Part shown: one piece after another, positions 26,032-34,250 of the stretch
Numbering within the stretch: the stretch's first letter is position 1
Layout of the letters: each line of letters begins with the position of its first letter
Source: Streptomyces chromofuscus
GTDB taxonomy: Bacteria > Actinomycetota > Actinomycetes > Streptomycetales > Streptomycetaceae
Reading direction: 5' to 3'
Assembly (NCBI RefSeq): GCF_015160875.1
Contig: NZ_CP063374.1
Location: 6,203,501-6,267,500, forward strand
Length of the DNA stretch: 64,000 bases
Notes under the pieces: generated by a model
Told to the model about the DNA's origin: nothing
Databases searched by the model: none
The model's input: only the letters and a program-made list of their open reading frames with translations
Made by a program: the position numbers and the translations under genes

Positions 26032-26057
26032 GAGCAGGGCGGTTTCCCGCCCTGCTC
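26032..26057. terminator. Hairpin in the 25.8-26.1 kb gap
   Basis: GAGCAGGGCGG and CCGCCCTGCTC form a perfect 11-bp stem around a TTTC loop. It lies just upstream of the rightward promoter and may insulate it or act as an attenuator. Confidence 0.45.
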
Positions 26058-26070
26058 CTATCGCGTGATC

Positions 26071-26101
26071 CTGACGGCAGTCACGAATGAGTGATAACGT
26101 C
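26071..26101 (+). promoter_or_regulatory. Promoter/operator of the enoyl-CoA hydratase-monooxygenase operon
   Basis: TGACGGCAGTCA (26072-26083), nine bases, then GATAACGTC (26093-26101). The same arrangement occurs before the acyl-CoA dehydrogenase gene (32388-32417). CTGACG and GATAAC can be read as -35 and -10 with a 16-bp spacer, and TGAC/GTCA as operator half-sites. The PaaX-type regulator of this cluster is the natural candidate. Confidence 0.55.
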
Positions 26102-26150
26102 GCAGGGTAGAGGTCAGTGAGGCAGTGCCCGCCCAAGGAGGCCGCACCCC

Positions 26151-26978
26151 ATGAGTCCCTTCACCGGCTCCGCCGCCCCCACCTCACCGTGGCGCCATCT
26201 GCGCGTCGACCGCGCCGACGGCGTCGCCACCGTCACCCTCGCCCGCCCCGACAAGCTCAACGCGCTCACCTTCGGCGCCTACGCCGACCTGCGCGATCTG
26301 CTCGCCGAGCTGTCCCGGGAACGGTCCGTGCGCGCCCTGGTACTGGCCGGCGAAGGACGCGGCTTCTGCTCCGGCGGTGACGTCGACGAGATCATCGGCG
26401 CCACGCTGTCCATGGACACCGCCCAGCTGCTCGACTTCAACCGGATGACCGGACAGGTGGTCCGGGCGGTACGGGAGTGCCCGTTCCCGGTGATCGCGGC
26501 GGTGCACGGCGTGGCGGCGGGCGCCGGGGCGGTGCTCGCGCTGGCGGCGGACTTCCGCATCGCGGACCCCACCGCCCGCTTCGCGTTCCTCTTCACCCGG
26601 GTCGGGCTGTCCGGCGGCGACATGGGCGCCGCCTACCTGCTGCCCCGGGTCGTCGGCCTCGGCCACGCGACCCGCCTCCTCATGCTCGGAGAACCGGTCA
26701 GGGCCCCCGAGGCCGAGCGGATCGGCCTGATCAGCGAGCTGACGGACGAGGGCCGGGCGGACCAGGCCGCACAGCAACTGGCCCGCCGCCTGGCCGACGG
26801 CCCGGCGCTGGCCCACGCCCAGACGAAGGCCCTCCTCACGGCCGAGCTGGACATGCCCCTGGCAGCAGCGGTGGAACTGGATGCGTCGACCCAGGCCCTC
26901 CTCATGACCGGCGAGGACTACGCGGAGTTCCACGCGGCGTTCCAGGAGAAGCGCCCGCCGAAGTGGCAGGGACGGTGA
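26151..26978 (+). CDS. Enoyl-CoA hydratase/isomerase family protein
   Basis: 275 residues from ATG 26151 with AAGGAGG upstream. Crotonase fold: VATVTLARPDKLNALTFGAY, the oxyanion segment GRGFCSGGDVDEI (about 65-77), AAVHGVAAGAGAVLALAADF with the second oxyanion Gly, and FLFTRVGLSGGDMGAAYLLP, whose GDMG segment occupies the catalytic region. It probably hydrates or rearranges a CoA thioester made by the following monooxygenase-reductase. The next gene starts two bases after its stop, so the two are one operon. Confidence 0.88.
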   Translation: MSPFTGSAAPTSPWRHLRVDRADGVATVTLARPDKLNALTFGAYADLRDLLAELSRERSVRALVLAGEGRGFCSGGDVDEIIGATLSMDTAQLLDFNRMTGQVVRAVRECPFPVIAAVHGVAAGAGAVLALAADFRIADPTARFAFLFTRVGLSGGDMGAAYLLPRVVGLGHATRLLMLGEPVRAPEAERIGLISELTDEGRADQAAQQLARRLADGPALAHAQTKALLTAELDMPLAAAVELDASTQALLMTGEDYAEFHAAFQEKRPPKWQGR

Positions 26979-26980
26979 GG

Positions 26981-29272
26981 ATGCCGACCTCAGGGGCGCG
27001 TCCCTCACGCATCGCGATCATCGGCGGCGGCCCCGGTGGCCTCTACGCGGCGGCCCTCCTCAAACGCCTCGACCCCTCCCGTGACATCACCCTCTGGGAA
27101 CGCAACGCCCCCGACGACACCTTCGGCTTCGGAGTCGTCCTCTCCGACGAGACCCTGGGCGGCATCGAACACGCCGACCCGGCCGTCTACGAGGCCCTGC
27201 AACAGCACTTCGTCCGCTGGGACGACATCGACATCGTCCACCGGGGAGAACGCCACACCTCCGGAGGCCACGGCTTCGCGGCACTGGGCCGCAAACGCCT
27301 CCTGGAGATCCTGCACGACCGCTGCCGCGACCTCGGCGTCGACCTCCGCTTCCGCACCGGGGCCCCGCCCCCGGCCACCCTCGCGACGTCCCACGACCTG
27401 GTCATCGCCGCCGACGGAGTCCACAGCACCACCCGCGAGACCTACGCCGACACGTTCCGCCCTCACCTCACGACCCACCGCTGCCGGTACATCTGGCTCG
27501 CCGTCGACTTCCCCTTCGACGCGTTCCGCTTCGAGATCGCCGAGACGGAGCACGGCGTGATGCAACTGCACGGCTACCCCTACGCCCCCGATGCCTCCAC
27601 CGTGATCGTCGAAATGCGCGAGGAGGTCTGGCACGCGGCCGGTTTCGACGAACTCGGCGAGCAGGAGTCGATCGAACGCTGCGCGAAGATCTTCGCCGAC
27701 GCGCTGGGCGGCCACCCGCTGCAGTCCAACAACTCCGCCTGGACCACCTTCCGCACGGTCGTCAACGACCGCTGGTCGCACGGCAACGTCGTCCTGCTCG
27801 GCGACGCCGCCCACACCGCCCACTTCTCCATCGGCTCCGGCACCAAGCTCGCCGTCGAGGACGCCCTCGCCCTCGCGGCCTGCCTGCAGGAACGGCCCAC
27901 CCTCGGCGAGGCCCTCACCGCGTACGAGCAGGAGCGCAAGCCCGTCGTCGCCTCCACCCAGCGTGCCGCGAGGGCCAGCCTGGAGTGGTTCGAGAACCTC
28001 GCGTCGCACCTCGGCCAGCGGCCCCGCCAGTTCGCCTTCAACCTGCTCACCCGCAGCCGCCGCGTCACCCACGACAACCTCCGGCTGCGCGACGCGCGCT
28101 TCACCGAGGCCGTGGAGCACGAGTTCGGCTGCCCGCCCGGCACACCCCCGATGTTCACCCCGTTCCGGCTGCGCGGCCTGACGCTGCGCAACCGGGTCGT
28201 GGTCTCGCCCATGGACATGTACTCGGCCGTCGACGGCGTCCCCGGCGACTTCCACCTCGTCCACCTCGGCGCCCGCGCGCTCGGCGGCGCCGGGCTGGTG
28301 ATGACCGAGATGGTCTGCGTGAGCCCCGAGGGCCGGATCACCCCCGGCTGCGCCGGTCTCTACACCGGCAAGCAGGCCGAGGCCTGGCGGCGGATCACCG
28401 ACTTCGTGCACCGCCAGGCGCCCGGCACCGGCATCGGCGTGCAGCTCGGCCACAGCGGGCGCAAGGGCTCGACCAGGCTGATGTGGGAAGGGATGGACGA
28501 GCCGCTCGACGACGGCAACTGGCCGCTCGTGGCCGCATCCCCCCTGCCGTACAAGCCCGGCAGCCAGACACCGCGCGAGCTGTCCCGCGCCCAGCTCACC
28601 GACATAAGGGAGCAGTTCACCGCCGCCGCCCTGCGTGCCGCCCGCGCCGGCTTCGACCTGCTGGAACTGCACTGCGCCCACGGCTATCTGCTCTCCGGCT
28701 TCCTCTCCCCGCTGACCAACCGGCGCACCGACGCCTACGGCGGCTCGCTCGCCAGACGGCTGCGCTTTCCGCTGGAGGTCTTCGACGCCGTACGGGCCGT
28801 GTGGCCGGAGGAGAGGCCGATGACCGTGCGCGTCTCGGCCACCGACTGGGCCGAGGGCGGCACCACGCCCGAGGAGGCCGTCGCGATCGCCCGCGCCTTC
28901 GCCGCGCACGGCGCCGACGCGATCGACGTCTCGACCGGGCAGGTCGTGGCCGAGGAGCGGCCGGAGTTCGGGCGGTCGTACCAGACGCCGTACGCCGACC
29001 GGATCCGGCACGAGGCGGGCGTCCCGGTGATCGCGGTCGGCGCCATCTCCTCCTGGGACGACGTCAACTCCCTGATCCTCGCGGGCCGCACGGACCTGTG
29101 CGCACTGGGCCGACCGCACCTGTACGACCCGCACTGGACGCTGCACGCGGCCGCCGAGCAGGGGTACGACGGACCGGGCGTCGTCTGGCCGGCCCCGTAT
29201 CGGGCGGGCAGCCGGCCGCCCCGGACCGGACGCACCGACGCCCCCAAGCCCCGTCTGACACTCGGCCGTTGA
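26981..29272 (+). CDS. Flavin monooxygenase / Old-Yellow-Enzyme fusion (salicylyl-CoA 5-hydroxylase or anthraniloyl-CoA monooxygenase/reductase type)
   Basis: 763 residues from ATG 26981. The N-terminal half (about 1-375) is a class A flavin monooxygenase: GGGPGGLYAA near residue 15 and LLGDAAHTAHFSIGSG near 270. The C-terminal half (about 385-745) is an OYE-type FMN reductase: PFRLRGLTLRNRVVVSPMDM, then ELHCAHGYLLSGFLSPLTNR and DAYGGSLARR. The best-known enzyme of this layout is 2-aminobenzoyl-CoA monooxygenase/reductase of Azoarcus; database names also include salicylyl-CoA 5-hydroxylase. With a CoA ligase, acyl-CoA dehydrogenase and RidA nearby, a CoA-dependent aromatic pathway, perhaps anthranilate from tryptophan, is likely. 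Confidence 0.88.
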   Translation: MPTSGARPSRIAIIGGGPGGLYAAALLKRLDPSRDITLWERNAPDDTFGFGVVLSDETLGGIEHADPAVYEALQQHFVRWDDIDIVHRGERHTSGGHGFAALGRKRLLEILHDRCRDLGVDLRFRTGAPPPATLATSHDLVIAADGVHSTTRETYADTFRPHLTTHRCRYIWLAVDFPFDAFRFEIAETEHGVMQLHGYPYAPDASTVIVEMREEVWHAAGFDELGEQESIERCAKIFADALGGHPLQSNNSAWTTFRTVVNDRWSHGNVVLLGDAAHTAHFSIGSGTKLAVEDALALAACLQERPTLGEALTAYEQERKPVVASTQRAARASLEWFENLASHLGQRPRQFAFNLLTRSRRVTHDNLRLRDARFTEAVEHEFGCPPGTPPMFTPFRLRGLTLRNRVVVSPMDMYSAVDGVPGDFHLVHLGARALGGAGLVMTEMVCVSPEGRITPGCAGLYTGKQAEAWRRITDFVHRQAPGTGIGVQLGHSGRKGSTRLMWEGMDEPLDDGNWPLVAASPLPYKPGSQTPRELSRAQLTDIREQFTAAALRAARAGFDLLELHCAHGYLLSGFLSPLTNRRTDAYGGSLARRLRFPLEVFDAVRAVWPEERPMTVRVSATDWAEGGTTPEEAVAIARAFAAHGADAIDVSTGQVVAEERPEFGRSYQTPYADRIRHEAGVPVIAVGAISSWDDVNSLILAGRTDLCALGRPHLYDPHWTLHAAAEQGYDGPGVVWPAPYRAGSRPPRTGRTDAPKPRLTLGR

Positions 29273-29297
29273 CGCCGGCCGCCCCGGCGGTGCGCGC

Positions 29298-29875
29298 TCA
29301 GTCGCCGAGCTCGACCATGCCGGCCGTGGGGGTCGCCCCGTCCGCCGGGTCGATCAGGAGGAACGCGCCGGTTCGGCGGGAGACGGCGTAGTCGTCGAGG
29401 GGCAGCGGCTCGGCGGTGCGCAGGGTGATCCGCCCCAGGTCGTTCGCCGCCAGATCGGGGGCGCCGGCCAGGTCCTCGACGATCGCCTCGACGGTCCGGG
29501 CGGTGTGCCGCAGCAGCATCCGGCCGCCGACCCGCAAGGGGCGGTCGGCAAGGTGGCAGACGGCCGTGCGGACGTCCTGTGTGAGCGCCGGCACGCCGAC
29601 CCCGGCCGTGATCACGTCGCCGCGCGAGATGTCCCGCTGGTCGGCCAGGCGCAGGCTGACCGACTGCGGCGCGAACGCCCGGTCGGCCGGGCACCGAGGA
29701 CGTCGCTGCCGGTGATCTCGGAGGACTCGCCGGACGGATGGATGGTCACCCGGTCGCCGACGCGCAGTGAGCCGGACGCCAACTGCGCGGCGCAGTGGCG
29801 CACTTCGCCGTGCCGGATGACGTACTGCACGGGGAGACGGGCGGGCGCGTCGGCCGGGGCGGTGGCGACGGGCAC
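29298..29875 (-). pseudogene. Frameshifted CysN/EF-Tu C-terminal domain-like gene
   Basis: From GTG 29875 the frame reads LPVQYVIRHGEVRHCAAQLA and SGSLRVGDRVTIHPSGE up to SDVLGA, the EF-Tu domain 2-like part of CysN (ATP sulfurylase GTPase subunit). The next similar segment, PADRAFAPQSVSLRLADQRD to the end TAGMVELGD, is in the neighbouring frame. Joining them needs one added base near 29690-29694. No GTPase domain is present, so this was already a stand-alone C-terminal domain gene before the shift. It lies downstream of the PaaX-type gene on the same strand. A sequencing error is possible; otherwise it is a pseudogene. Confidence 0.72.
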
Positions 29876-29890
29876 GTTCTCTCTTCGCGG

Positions 29891-30703
29891 TCACAGGCCC
29901 GCGAAGGCCGCCCCCGCGTCGCGCAGCCGCTCGTGCAGCCCGCGGAACACCGCCGCCGACCGCACGCCGGGCCAGTCGGCCGGCAGCAGGCCGGCCGGCA
30001 GGCCCGGGTCGGCGTACGGCAGATGACGCCAGGAGTCCAGGGCGAGCAGATAGTCGCGGTAGGCCTCCTCGGGCGGGGTCTCCGCGCGCCGCTCCCAGTC
30101 GCGCAGCACGCGCGCGTGCCGGTCGAGGAACGCCTCGTGCTCCTTGGCGATCGCCGCCAGGTCCCACCAGCGGGCGACCGCCTCGGCGGTCGGCGCGAAG
30201 CCGAGGTGCTCGCCGCGGAAGAGGTCGACGTACGGGTCGAGACGCAGCCGCTGCAGGGTGTGCCGGGTCTCCTCGTGGAGCCGGGCGGGGGCGATCCACA
30301 CGCCGGGCGCGGCCGTGCCGAAGCCGAGCCCGGCCAGGCGGGAACGCAGCACGTGCCGCTTCTGCCGTTCCGACTCGGGCACGGAGAACACCGCGAGCAC
30401 CCAGCCCTCGTCCTCGGGCGGCGCGGTGGCGTAGATGCGCCGGTCGCCGTCGTCGAGCAACTGGCGGGCGTCCGGGGAGAGTTCGTAGCCCGCCGCGCCC
30501 TGTTCGGTACGCGCGGGGACGAGCAGGCCGCGTCGCTTGAGCCGGGACACCGACGAGCGCACCGAGGGCGCGTCCACCCCGACCGCGGCCAGCAGCCGGA
30601 TCAGCTCGGCGACCGGTACCGGGCCGGGCATGAAGCGGCCGTACGCGCCGTAGAGCGTGACGATGAGGGACCGGGGAGCGTGCTGGTCGGACACGTTGAT
30701 CAT
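29891..30703 (-). CDS. PaaX-family transcriptional regulator
   Basis: 270 residues from ATG 30703. The N-terminal winged helix (about 10-85) contains SLIVTLYGAYGRFMPGPVPV and SVRSSVSRLKRRGLL; the central and C-terminal PaaX domains show LAVFSVPESERQKRHVLRSR and LHPD-like aryl-CoA-binding parts. PaaX represses phenylacetate genes until phenylacetyl-CoA binds, and relatives respond to other aryl-CoA esters. It sits downstream of the CoA ligase on the same strand (15-bp gap), inside the aryl-CoA cluster, so control by the ligase product is a natural model. Confidence 0.88.
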   Translation of the reverse strand: MINVSDQHAPRSLIVTLYGAYGRFMPGPVPVAELIRLLAAVGVDAPSVRSSVSRLKRRGLLVPARTEQGAAGYELSPDARQLLDDGDRRIYATAPPEDEGWVLAVFSVPESERQKRHVLRSRLAGLGFGTAAPGVWIAPARLHEETRHTLQRLRLDPYVDLFRGEHLGFAPTAEAVARWWDLAAIAKEHEAFLDRHARVLRDWERRAETPPEEAYRDYLLALDSWRHLPYADPGLPAGLLPADWPGVRSAAVFRGLHERLRDAGAAFAGL

Positions 30704-30718
30704 CTTAGGTCGTACGGA

Positions 30719-32323
30719 TCACTGCTGGTCACCCTCACTGCGCAGGCGGAACCGCTGGAGCTTGCCGGTCGCGGTGCGCGGAAGGGCGTCCAGGAAGACG
30801 ATCTCACGGGGGCACTTGTAGGGCGCGAGTTCGGACAGGACGAACGCGCGCAGGGCCGCCGGGTCCCGTTCGGCGCCCTCCTTCAGGACGGCGTACGCCA
30901 CCACCGCCATGCCGCGCGCCTCGTCGGGCCGGCCGACGACCGCCGCCTCCACCACGTCCGGATGCCGCAGCAGCGCCTCCTCCACCTCCGGTCCGGCGAT
31001 GTTGTAACCGGCCGAGATGATCATGTCGTCGGCGCGGGCGACGTAGCGGAAGTAACCGTCGGGCTCGCGGACGTAGGTGTCGCCGGTGAGGTTCCAGCCG
31101 TCGCGCACGTACTCCCGCTGCCGTGGATCGGCGAGATACCGGCAGCCGACCGGGCCGCGCACGGCCAGCCTGCCCGGCTCGCCGTGAGGCAGTTCGTGCC
31201 CCTCGGCGTCGACCACGCGCGCCTGCCAGCCGGGGACGGGCAGACCGGTCGTGCCCGGTCTGATGTGCTCGTCGGCCGCCGAGATGAAGATGTGCAGCAG
31301 CTCGGTGGCGCCGATGCCGTTGATCAGGCGCAGCCCGGTGCGCTCGTGCCAGGCCCGCCAGGTGGCCGCGGGCAGGTTCTCGCCGGCCGACACGCAGCGG
31401 CGCAGCGACGACAGGTCGTGGCCGTCGAGTTCGCCGAGCATCACGCGGTACGCCGTCGGCGCGGTGAACAGCACCGACACCCGGTGCTCGGCGATCGCGG
31501 GCAGCAGCTGCTTCGGGCCCGCCTGTTCCAGCAGCAGCGCGCCCGCGCCCGCCCGCAGCGGGAAGACGACCAGGCCGCCCAGGCCGAAGGTGAAGCCGAG
31601 CGGGGGACTGCCCGCGAAGACGTCGTCGCCGCGGGGGCGCAGCACATGCTGCGAGAAGGTGTCCGCGATCGCCAGCACGTCCCGGTGGAAGTGCATGCAC
31701 CCCTTCGGGCGGCCGGTGGTGCCGGAGGTGAACGCGATCAGCGCCACGTCGTCGGCCGCGGTGTCCACGGCCTGGTACGGGGTGCCGGGCGCCGGGAGGT
31801 TGAGCAGGTCGTCGGGCGCGTCCCCGCCGAACGTGGTGATCCGCAGGCCCGGTATCTCCGCCTTGGCGAGGTCGTCGACGGCCCGGACGTCGCACAGCGC
31901 GTGCCGGACGCGGGCGATCCCGCAGATCGTGCTCAGCTCGTGCGGGCGCTGCTGGGCCAGCACGGTGACGGCGACCGCGCCGGCCTTCAGCACCGCCAGC
32001 CAGCAGGCGGCCAGCCAGGGCGTGGTGGGGCCGCGCAGCAGGACGCGGTTGCCGGGGACGACGCCGAGTTCGGCGGTGAGGACGTGCGCGAGGCGGTCCA
32101 CGCGGGCGCGCAGATCGCCGTACGTCCAGGCGGGGCCCTGCGGGGTGCGGAAGACCGGGTGGGTGTCGGGCGGGCCGGTCAGCAGCTCGGCGGCGCAGTT
32201 CAGCCGTTCGGGGTAGCGCAGCTCCGGCAGGTCGAAGCGGAGTTCGGGCCACTGGTCGCGCGGCGGGAGATGGTCGCGCGCGAAGGTGTCGACGTGGGCG
32301 GAGCGGGTCGGACGGTCGTCCAT
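30719..32323 (-). CDS. Benzoate/2-aminobenzoate-CoA ligase-type AMP-forming enzyme
   Basis: 534 residues from ATG 32323, with AGGGGG upstream; the longer frame crosses the divergent promoter. ANL-superfamily motifs: P-loop-like IAFTSGTTGRPKGCMHFHRD (about 177-196), the A5 region INGIGATELLHIFISA, the A7/A8 hinge GDTYVREPDGYFRYVARADD and C-terminal PRTATGKLQR with the catalytic Lys. The GATELLHIF core is typical of benzoate-CoA and aminobenzoate-CoA ligases. It activates an aromatic acid to its CoA ester as the first step of the local pathway. It is divergent from the acyl-CoA dehydrogenase gene. Confidence 0.9.
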   Translation of the reverse strand: MDDRPTRSAHVDTFARDHLPPRDQWPELRFDLPELRYPERLNCAAELLTGPPDTHPVFRTPQGPAWTYGDLRARVDRLAHVLTAELGVVPGNRVLLRGPTTPWLAACWLAVLKAGAVAVTVLAQQRPHELSTICGIARVRHALCDVRAVDDLAKAEIPGLRITTFGGDAPDDLLNLPAPGTPYQAVDTAADDVALIAFTSGTTGRPKGCMHFHRDVLAIADTFSQHVLRPRGDDVFAGSPPLGFTFGLGGLVVFPLRAGAGALLLEQAGPKQLLPAIAEHRVSVLFTAPTAYRVMLGELDGHDLSSLRRCVSAGENLPAATWRAWHERTGLRLINGIGATELLHIFISAADEHIRPGTTGLPVPGWQARVVDAEGHELPHGEPGRLAVRGPVGCRYLADPRQREYVRDGWNLTGDTYVREPDGYFRYVARADDMIISAGYNIAGPEVEEALLRHPDVVEAAVVGRPDEARGMAVVAYAVLKEGAERDPAALRAFVLSELAPYKCPREIVFLDALPRTATGKLQRFRLRSEGDQQ

Positions 32324-32386
32324 GGCGGTTCGCCCCCTTGCCTGGTGGGCGTCGTGGTGGGCTCGCACCAGGAGCGTATCGTGTTG

Positions 32387-32417
32387 GTGACGGCAGTCAA
32401 CGGGGCGCGATACCGTC
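32387..32417 (+). promoter_or_regulatory. Promoter/operator of the acyl-CoA dehydrogenase-RidA pair
   Basis: TGACGGCAGTCA (32388-32399), nine bases, then GATACCGTC (32409-32417). This repeats the motif and exact spacing at 26072-26101. GTGACG and GATACC can serve as -35 and -10 with a 16-bp spacer. The divergent ligase starts 65 bp away, so one site may serve both directions. Confidence 0.55.
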
Positions 32418-32448
32418 GGGTGAGACCACTCCGGAGGGAGGGCCGGCC

Positions 32449-33579
32449 GTGCCCGCATTCTCACTCGAACCGGAACAAGCCGCCTGGTGTGCCGAGCTGC
32501 GCACCCTGGCCGCCGAACAACTGCGCCCGCTCGCCGAGAAGGGGGAACCGGGCCACGTCAACCGCCCCCTCGTCACCGAACTCGGCCGCCTCGGCCTGCT
32601 GGACCGGCTGTTCGCCTCCGGCGCCCTCGACCTCTGCCTGATGCGCGAGTCGCTCGCCTACGCCTGTACGGAGGCCGAGACCGCCCTCGCCCTCCAGGGC
32701 CTGGGCGCCCACCCGGTCCACGCGCACGGCACCCCGGTCCAGCGCGACCGCTGGCTCCCGGGCGTCCGCGAGGGCGGCGTGATCGCGGCCTTCGCCCTCA
32801 GCGAGCCGGGCGCCGGCTCGGACGCGGCGGCCCTGTCGCTGTCCGCCGAGCCCGACGGCGCCCGCCGTTGGCGGCTCACCGGCGAGAAGTGCTGGATCTC
32901 CAACGCGCCCGAGGCCGACTTCTCCACCGTCTTCGCGCGGACGACCCCCGACGCGGGCGCGCGCGGAGTCACCGCCTTCCTCGTCCCGGCCGACCGGCCC
33001 GGCCTCACCGGCACCGCGCTCGACATGCTCTCCCCGCACCCCATCGGCGCCCTCCGCTTCGACGCCGTGCCCGTCACCGCCGACGACGTGCTCGGCGAGG
33101 TCGACCGGGGCTTCAAGGTCGCCATGGGCACGCTCAACCTGTTCCGCCCCAGCGTCGGCGCCTTCGCCGTCGGGATGGCCCAGGCCGCGCTGGACGCCGC
33201 CCTCGACCACACCGCCCGAAGGGACGCCTTCGGCGGCAAACTGAGGGACCTTCAGACCGTCGCCCACCAGATCGCCGAGATGGCCGTACGCACGGAGGCG
33301 GCCCGCCTGATGGTGTACGCGGCGGCGACCGCGTACGACGACGGCGCGGACGGTGTCCCGCGGCGGGCCGCGATGGCGAAACTGCTCGCCACCGAGACGG
33401 CGCAGTACGTCGTCGACGCGGCGGTCCAACTGCACGGCGCGCGGGCGCTGCGCCGCGGCCACCTGCTCGAACACCTCTACCGCGAGGTGCGCGCCCCGCG
33501 CGTCTACGAAGGGGCGAGCGAGGTCCAACGCGGCATCATCGCCAAGGAGTTGTACGCCACCCTGGAGGCCCGACCGTGA
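32449..33579 (+). CDS. Acyl-CoA dehydrogenase
   Basis: 376 residues from GTG 32449, preceded by GGAGGGAGGG. Flavoprotein fold: FALSEPGAGSDAAALSLSAE (FAD/substrate-binding), WRLTGEKCWISNAPEADFST, ARRDAFGGKLRDLQTVAHQI, and a C-terminal VYEGASEVQRGIIAKEL, where the Glu after Tyr is the catalytic-base position of short-chain enzymes. It oxidises an acyl- or alicyclic-CoA, here probably an intermediate of the aryl-CoA pathway. It overlaps the RidA gene by GTGA. Confidence 0.9.
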   Translation: MPAFSLEPEQAAWCAELRTLAAEQLRPLAEKGEPGHVNRPLVTELGRLGLLDRLFASGALDLCLMRESLAYACTEAETALALQGLGAHPVHAHGTPVQRDRWLPGVREGGVIAAFALSEPGAGSDAAALSLSAEPDGARRWRLTGEKCWISNAPEADFSTVFARTTPDAGARGVTAFLVPADRPGLTGTALDMLSPHPIGALRFDAVPVTADDVLGEVDRGFKVAMGTLNLFRPSVGAFAVGMAQAALDAALDHTARRDAFGGKLRDLQTVAHQIAEMAVRTEAARLMVYAAATAYDDGADGVPRRAAMAKLLATETAQYVVDAAVQLHGARALRRGHLLEHLYREVRAPRVYEGASEVQRGIIAKELYATLEARP

Positions 33580-33974
33580 CCGCCGAGCGCATCGACCCGC
33601 CCGACCTCTCCCCGGCCACCGGCTTCTCCCACGCCGTCGTCGCCACCGGCTCCCGGCTGGTCTTCCTGGCCGGCCAGACCGCCCTCGACACCGACGGCAA
33701 GGTCACCGGCGACACCCTGCCCCAGCAGTTCGAGAAGGCGCTCGGCAATCTGCTGACCGCCCTGCGCGCGGCCGGCGGCACCCCGTCCGACCTCGCCCGC
33801 GTCACCGTCTACGCCACCGACGTCGCCGCCTACCGGGCGCACGCCCCCGAACTGGGCCGCGTCTGGCGGAGCCTGGCCGGACGGAATTACCCGGCCATGG
33901 CGGTCGTCGAGGTCGTACGGCTCTGGGACGAGGCGGCGATGGTGGAACTCGACGGGTTCGCCGTGCTGCCCTGA
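33576..33974 (+). CDS. RidA/YjgF-family protein
   Basis: 132 residues from GTG 33576, coupled to the dehydrogenase. RidA fold: GFSHAVVATGSRLVFLAGQT (about 15-34), LPQQFEKALGNLLTALRAAG, then VTVYATDVAAY and YPAMAVVEVVRLWDEAAMVE. RidA enzymes hydrolyse reactive imines and enamines to ketones. Its place beside a dehydrogenase and a possible aminobenzoyl-CoA enzyme suggests removal of an imine intermediate, which would favour anthranilate over salicylate as the starting aromatic. The catalytic Arg expected near the end lies in VVEVVRLWD. The family is certain, the pathway role inferred. Confidence 0.9.
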   Translation: MTAERIDPPDLSPATGFSHAVVATGSRLVFLAGQTALDTDGKVTGDTLPQQFEKALGNLLTALRAAGGTPSDLARVTVYATDVAAYRAHAPELGRVWRSLAGRNYPAMAVVEVVRLWDEAAMVELDGFAVLP

Positions 33975-34250
33975 CGCCGGGGCGCGACCACCCGGCCGTC
34001 GGGCCGGGAGCACGAGGGCCGGTGGGAACACATGGCGCACCTCCACGGTCGTCGGACCATCCGTACGACCCACACCACGCTCCCGCCGTGAACGCGGGGG
34101 AACGGACCGCCGAGAAGCGTGACAGGACGGGGACAACACCCGGACGGTTCCCGGACGGCCGGGCGGACTCGCCACCGAAGGAGTGACGGTCACGGCCCGG
34201 GACGCGCGTGCCCGGTACCAGTGGAAGCCCCCACCTCAGGAGGTCCTTCC

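Larger units (their letters stand above)
25811..26150. other. Divergent intergenic region upstream of the aryl-CoA operon
   Basis: 340 bp containing GC-rich hairpins, among them a perfect one at 26032-26057, and the rightward promoter/operator at 26071-26101. AAGGAGG precedes the enoyl-CoA hydratase start. No ORF with a good start signal was seen. Confidence 0.55.
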
